A DNA stretch of 43,102 nucleotides. It comes from CAMLOF01 sp041913045 (GTDB lineage: Bacteria > Pseudomonadota > Gammaproteobacteria > Burkholderiales > Burkholderiaceae_C). Position 1 is the stretch's first letter. Every line of letters starts with the position of its first letter. The stretch is taken from NCBI GenBank assembly GCA_041913045.1, contig JAYSGB010000036.1:1-43102 (forward strand), in the 5' to 3' direction. The notes beneath the pieces are model-generated. The model ran no database searches. It was not told the origin of the DNA and worked only from the letters and a program-made list of their open reading frames with translations. A program made the position numbers and the translations under genes. This document shows, piece by piece, positions 39,801 to 43,102 of this stretch.

Positions 39801-40788
39801 CTGGCGCACCGGGCCACAGGCTAGCCAGGTCAATGTCTTGCAGTTGCAGGTGCCCGCTGTCCAGCGGCATGTCTGCCCAAGGCCGCAGGTGGATGTTGGC
39901 TTGCAGGTACGGTGCGGGCCTGTTGGTCTGCGCGGCCGGGGTTCTGATATCTGCCTGCACTTGCAGCGCAGCGTCCCGCGTGGCCAGGGTGCCGTGGACG
40001 CGGGCTTCAGCCCGCAGGTCCAGCGCAGCTCCACCCTTTACCGGTACGCGCGTGGGTATGCGTCCGTCCAGCCGCACCTGCATAGCCATGGGAGCGGCGG
40101 TCTGCACTTGGACGTCAAGGGTGTAGTCACCCTCGGCCCAGCGCAGGCGGGTCACATCCAGGTGGTGGCCGGGTTGGCCGTCTGCCGCGCTGCCGCCGTA
40201 GTGGTAGGTGGCTTGCACAGGACCCAGTGCCAATGGAGTGCGTCCCTCCAGTTTCAACTGTTGCAGCTTCACGGGCAGGCTCACTTCCCGCAGCCAGGGC
40301 AGTTCCAGCGTGGCTGGGGGCGCCAAGGGCTCGGTCGACGGTGCTCGCCCGTCCACCACGCGCACGCTGCTTGCCGACAAGGTGTCGATCTGTACCCGCC
40401 GCCGAATCAACGCATCTGCCAGCAGCCGAGCGGGCCAGCGCACGTCAAGGTCTTCAATCTGCACGTCAAGTTTGTCCTGCTGCCAGCGCAGGTGTCCTAT
40501 GCTGCCGCCTTCGCGCAAGCCGCCTTGCGCGTTGCTGAACTGCAGGGGGCTGTGCCCCGTGTCATCGGCCAGCCAACGCTGCGCCCAGCCCAGCGCTTGG
40601 GGCAGGGATTGGGCCTGCCCGCTCCACAGCCAGGCGGCCAGCAGCAGGCTGCAAAGCAGGGCCACTGCCGCGCCAGTCAGCCAAACCGTGCTGGCGGCCA
40701 GTCCTTCACCCAGGCGCAAAACTCGCCTGGGCCACCCCTTGCTACGCTGGGGCGGGATTGGGGCAGGGGGCGTTTGTGTGTCGCTCAA
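36847..40788 (-). CDS. tamB: Translocation and assembly module subunit TamB
   Basis: A 1313-residue protein. An N-terminal inner-membrane anchor (about 35-55, VWLTGAAVALLCSLLLAAWL) precedes a very long beta-rich periplasmic region. The C-terminal DUF490 domain includes VRGTYRAYGQSLSIEEGVVR and DNPTLDILALRP and ends with SYSRSVVGVMGTVAVLYDVS, DDNAIDLIFTRRFD. TamB-like proteins bridge the periplasm and, with TamA, act in outer membrane protein assembly or phospholipid transport. The start overlaps the tamA stop by 4 bp (ATGA), so the two are translated together. It ends 35 bp from the split tRNA. Confidence 0.95.
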   Translation of the reverse strand: MSDTQTPPAPIPPQRSKGWPRRVLRLGEGLAASTVWLTGAAVALLCSLLLAAWLWSGQAQSLPQALGWAQRWLADDTGHSPLQFSNAQGGLREGGSIGHLRWQQDKLDVQIEDLDVRWPARLLADALIRRRVQIDTLSASSVRVVDGRAPSTEPLAPPATLELPWLREVSLPVKLQQLKLEGRTPLALGPVQATYHYGGSAADGQPGHHLDVTRLRWAEGDYTLDVQVQTAAPMAMQVRLDGRIPTRVPVKGGAALDLRAEARVHGTLATRDAALQVQADIRTPAAQTNRPAPYLQANIHLRPWADMPLDSGHLQLQDIDLASLWPGAPVTRLRGAWLADRSDAAWRLRGELTNLRPGPWDRQALPLGKLRADLQMTADQWKLTELHAELANAQLQAHATAQLRPQPQLPWRERLTGWEGELQVQGLHPNALLSTLAVQPMDLSAKVQARGALPPSSGRFEVSAGPQAGHGTSNRALPAPKLQADGGWNNGLLELRQVLVQAMEVEASAQGTLDVAARRFDGTLDARLPGLTAQAKGQWRLTTPQPQAANRPAQTRDQGQLEVELQQASELQRWLRQTLATADRLLPSAKPSSHVPAKWLDLALDAQGSLALDWNTAPGQPTQLAMRHQGTARTSDWNLRTALQAQGQLAWTQRGPDVRMRVNELTLQGTVRNLPYGATLNLQGTPEAYWTNGTLDLQAGRLLIKPDPVPGTPAMSRDPVTLAWDGLRWNEAELTTRGQAQGLALSWLNAWLANPAAPQGPMAAAGLAGELLFQADWDLRLPLLQQAATARPAQARLSLRRTNGDLALVTGEGQRAERLAAGVSEVAAVVELTGRALSTQLRWQSQNAGQIQADARTELAPPTQDASWSWPETAPLQGRVQAALPQVGLWSRLAPPGWRVRGRLQADATLSGTRQQPLWRGTLQADDLALRSLLDGLDFTDGQLLARLDGDTVRIDSLRLRGAGGEQGGLLTGSGSATWPLLPAVEGTPPRREPDIELKLQAQQLRLLARADRRLTLSGNVDARLRGQRLDVSGRLRADQALFLLPDESTPTLSDDVVVRGQQRPTTTASGTPVQAHVQLDLGLGDDFQVRGQGVHTWLAGRLQLTSSPSQSAPQLTGQVRTVRGTYRAYGQSLSIEEGVVRFNGAYDNPTLDILALRPHPTQKVGVQISGTARSPRVRLYADPDLPDSEKLAWLVLGRPATGAGAEAAVLQQAALALLSGQGRTGDGSLTRALGLDELSFQGEGTNPDGTTTAAALTLGKRISNQLYLSYSRSVVGVMGTVAVLYDVSRYVTLRAQAGDDNAIDLIFTRRFD

Positions 40789-42611
40789 AACGCAAACCCC
40801 ACGCTCAGGTGCAGCCGCAACTGCTTCTTGTCCAGGCCATAGGCCAAATCCAGCTGAAGCGGCCCCACCGGGCTGCGGTAGCGCACGCCCGCGCCTATGC
40901 CAACCTTCGGGTCCAGGTCTTTTGCGGTGTCGCCCACGGCACCCGCGTCAACGAAAAGGGCGGCCTCCCAGGGGCTGCGCCTGCCCTCAACCCATATCGG
41001 ACGCTGCCACTCCAGGCTGGCCACGGTCAGCAGGCGGCCAGGGTCCACACCGCCGCTGGCCAGGGGAATGCCGATTTCGCGCGGGCCGTAGCCGCGCACG
41101 CTCTGGTCGCCACCCGCCAGAAAGCGCTGTGTGGCGGGCACCGGGGCGTTGTTGCGCGCCCAAACGGCGCCCCCTTCCAGGCGCAGTGCCAGGCGGCTGG
41201 GCCGTGTGCTGTCCGAGGCCACGGGCCAGTAGCCCAGCCAGCGCGCCTTGGCGCGCAGGTAAGGCTGGCGCTCTTGCGAAAGTGTCACACCCGCGCCCAG
41301 CTCCACGGCCAGGCCGTGCCCCCGGCGTGGGAAGGTGATGTCGTCGAAGCGCCGCCGTGTCCACGCGTAGTTGGCGCTGATGGACGATTCGGCATCCGCA
41401 TCGGGCAGGCCTGGGTCGGCGATGCGCGAGCGGTCGTACTGCAGGAAGAAGCTGCGGTCCAGTTCAGTGCCGTTTTGTGCCTGCCCCACACGCCACTGCT
41501 GGCTGTGGGTCACGCTGGGGTCGTCCTGCACGCGTTGCAGCTGCACGCCAGTCACCCAATGCCAGCCCTGGTCGTCCACCGGGCTTTGCAGCTGGGTGCC
41601 CAGCGTGCTGGCATCGCGCTCCAGCTTCAGGTTGGTGTCGGCGCGCCAATGCAGGCCGGGCACGTTCAAGTGGGTGTGTTCCAGGCTCAGGCGCGGTCCG
41701 TTGTCGGTGCTGGCGCCCACGCCCAGCACCAGCTTTTGCAAGCGTGCCTCGCGCACCCGCACCTGCACCGGCGCGTCCTGCGGGGTGTCGGTCTCGTCCA
41801 CCATCACAAAGGCCGACGCGTAATACCCGCTGTCCACCAGACGCTGCTGCGCCGCTTGCAGCACGGCTTCGTCGTAGGGGGCGCCACGGCGCACGCCCGC
41901 CAGCCGGGTAAGCCGCCGCGCCATGTCCGGGTCGTAGCGCTGCGCGCCCTCCACGGCGATGTCGCCAAAGGCATAGGCCGTGCCCGAATCCAGGTCTACG
42001 TTCAGATGGGCCTCATGCCGTTCGGGGTCGATGTCGGCCAGGCTGTTCGTGATGCGCGCGCGTGGGTACACACGGTTGGCCAGGCTACGCAGAGCCTGGT
42101 TCTTGGCCGTGTCCCACGCCGCTTGCGTGAAGGGCTCGCCCACCGGCAGCGCCCATTCCCCCTGTACGGCAGCGCGCTGCTCGGCGCTGGCGGGGTTGTC
42201 GCGCACTTCGCCTTGCAGGCCGATGGCAACCTTGGCCACCTGCGTGCGCGTACCCGGCTCCACGGTCACCTGGACCACCGGTGGCACATTGTCCTGGGTG
42301 GCAGGAAGCAGTTGCACCTGCACGCGCGGCGCGAAGTACCCCTGTGTGCCCAGCAGGCGGCGTATGTTCTCTGGCGCCGTGGCCAGCAGACGTTCCAGTT
42401 CCTGTGGGGTCAGATCATCCAGTGCCTGGAAGCGTTGCAGTTCGGCATGCCTGCGCACAAAGTCGTTCAGCGGTGCAGGCGCCACAACCTCCAACGTGAA
42501 GGGCTGCTTGCTGGCTTCGGGTGGTGTTTGCGCCTGGGCCGCGTGCCACCCGCTGCCACACAGCAGCAGGGCCAGTGCGGCACGCGCAAGAGCAGGGCGC
42601 CAGCGTCTCAC
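40785..42611 (-). CDS. tamA: Outer membrane assembly protein TamA (BamA family)
   Basis: A 608-residue protein starting at GTG 42611, which overlaps the stop of the upstream gene (GTGA). This start gives a clean signal peptide (VRRWRPALARAALALLLCGS, cut after AQA); an ATG at 42716 would put 35 extra residues in front of it. POTRA domains cover about 30-270. The 16-strand barrel follows, with the conserved FLAGGDQSVRGYGPREIG and a C-terminal strand ending LHLSVGFAF, the terminal aromatic recognised by BamA. It is the outer membrane partner of TamB, encoded next. Confidence 0.94.
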   Translation of the reverse strand: MRRWRPALARAALALLLCGSGWHAAQAQTPPEASKQPFTLEVVAPAPLNDFVRRHAELQRFQALDDLTPQELERLLATAPENIRRLLGTQGYFAPRVQVQLLPATQDNVPPVVQVTVEPGTRTQVAKVAIGLQGEVRDNPASAEQRAAVQGEWALPVGEPFTQAAWDTAKNQALRSLANRVYPRARITNSLADIDPERHEAHLNVDLDSGTAYAFGDIAVEGAQRYDPDMARRLTRLAGVRRGAPYDEAVLQAAQQRLVDSGYYASAFVMVDETDTPQDAPVQVRVREARLQKLVLGVGASTDNGPRLSLEHTHLNVPGLHWRADTNLKLERDASTLGTQLQSPVDDQGWHWVTGVQLQRVQDDPSVTHSQQWRVGQAQNGTELDRSFFLQYDRSRIADPGLPDADAESSISANYAWTRRRFDDITFPRRGHGLAVELGAGVTLSQERQPYLRAKARWLGYWPVASDSTRPSRLALRLEGGAVWARNNAPVPATQRFLAGGDQSVRGYGPREIGIPLASGGVDPGRLLTVASLEWQRPIWVEGRRSPWEAALFVDAGAVGDTAKDLDPKVGIGAGVRYRSPVGPLQLDLAYGLDKKQLRLHLSVGFAF

Positions 42612-43102
42612 TTCGACAGGGTCCGCATCGCCTCTTCCAGCCCCTTTAGCGTGAGCGGGTACATGCGCTGGCCCATGAGCTGCTGAACGATTGCGATGCT
42701 CTGCCGGTACTGCCACACGCCCTGTGGCTCAGGGTTGATCCAGGCGAATTTGGGGAAAGCGTGTGTGAGCCGTTGCAGCCATTCGGCACCCGCTTCCTCG
42801 TTGTTGTATTCGACGCTGCCGCCGGGCTGCAGGATCTCGTAGGGGCTCATGGTGGCGTCACCCACGAAGATGAGCTTGTAATCCTTGTTGTACTTGCGGA
42901 TGATGTCCCAGGTCTCGAACTTCTCGGCGTAGCGGCGGCGGTTGTTCTTCCACACAAAGTCGTACACACAGTTGTGGAAGTAATAGAACTCCAGGTGCTT
43001 GAACTCATTCTTGGCCGCGCTGAAGAGTTCCTCCACACGCTGGATGTGCTCGTCCATGGTGCCGCCCACGTCCATCAGCAGCAGCACCTTCACGTTGTTG
43101 TG
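42608..43102 (-). CDS. VWA-domain protein, C-terminal part (runs off window)
   Basis: An open frame of 164 residues entering from the window edge. It has a von Willebrand A-like strand with a metal-site variant (VKVLLLMDVGGTMDEHI), FYYFHNCVYDFVWKNNRRRY, IFVGDATMSPYEIL and a C-terminal AWINPEPQGVWQYRQSIAIV. This matches the CoxE-like VWA family often encoded next to MoxR-type AAA ATPases. The N-terminal part and any ATPase are outside the window. Its stop overlaps the tamA start. Confidence 0.88.
   Translation of the reverse strand, partial: HNNVKVLLLMDVGGTMDEHIQRVEELFSAAKNEFKHLEFYYFHNCVYDFVWKNNRRRYAEKFETWDIIRKYNKDYKLIFVGDATMSPYEILQPGGSVEYNNEEAGAEWLQRLTHAFPKFAWINPEPQGVWQYRQSIAIVQQLMGQRMYPLTLKGLEEAMRTLSK

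Noticed and set aside
40758..42686. 642-codon plus-strand frame opposite tamA
   Set aside because: Antisense shadow; tamA has clear family motifs, a signal peptide and coupling to both neighbours.
1..43102. CRISPR arrays or rRNA genes
   Set aside because: No regularly spaced short repeats and no rRNA-like sequence were seen.

Overview
The window is high-GC chromosomal DNA from a betaproteobacterium, most likely a member of the Comamonadaceae (Acidovorax/Hydrogenophaga type). The basis is the gene families and their order (DUF2889, response regulator with TPRs, MaeB, TamA/TamB, FbpBC, DUF2946/PCu(A)C copper genes). A 10.8-kb stretch of visibly lower GC interrupts it at about 25.9-36.8 kb and is an integrated mobile element.

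Layout. 1-12 kb is a signalling region: the start of a chemoreceptor gene with a GEMM-I cyclic-di-GMP riboswitch and terminator in its leader, a MASE3-like/PAS/GGDEF/EAL protein, DUF2889, a glutathione transferase, a TonB-like lipoprotein, XdhC, an ECF sigma factor with its anti-sigma factor and a secreted-repeat lipoprotein, and a two-gene unit of a receiver-TPR protein and a 7TM diguanylate cyclase. 12-17.7 kb is a purine/nitrogen cluster: a NitT/SsuA-type ABC transporter, a nucleobase deaminase, a UreD without visible urease genes, and an 8-oxoguanine deaminase. Then come maeB (17.9-20.2 kb), a copper-handling cluster (20.3-23.1 kb) and a divergent fbpC/fbpB iron transporter pair sharing a Fur box (23.1-25.9 kb). 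The right end (36.8-43.1 kb) is a VWA gene followed by tamA and tamB.

The most notable object is the integrated element (about 25,937-36,781). It is inserted in the anticodon arm of a host tRNA-Arg(CCU) gene. The 3' part of that tRNA lies at 25,904-25,948 and the 5' part at 36,770-36,811. They share a 12-bp core, and joined they give a perfect 75-nt cloverleaf. Neither end rebuilds the tRNA. The element instead carries a complete tRNA-Arg(CCU) gene, interrupted right after anticodon base 36 by a 214-nt group I intron that closely resembles the Azoarcus IC3 type. The cargo is a tyrosine integrase, a ColE1/MbeA-like mobilisation module (relaxase, a nested accessory gene, MobC, a candidate oriT), ArdA antirestriction protein, a Dcm/Vsr/EcoRII-like restriction-modification cassette, and unknown proteins. 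There is no replication or conjugation-pore gene, so it looks like an integrative mobilisable element. My inference is that it destroys a host tRNA, supplies an intron-bearing replacement, and that the intron hides the attachment core inside that replacement from the integrase.
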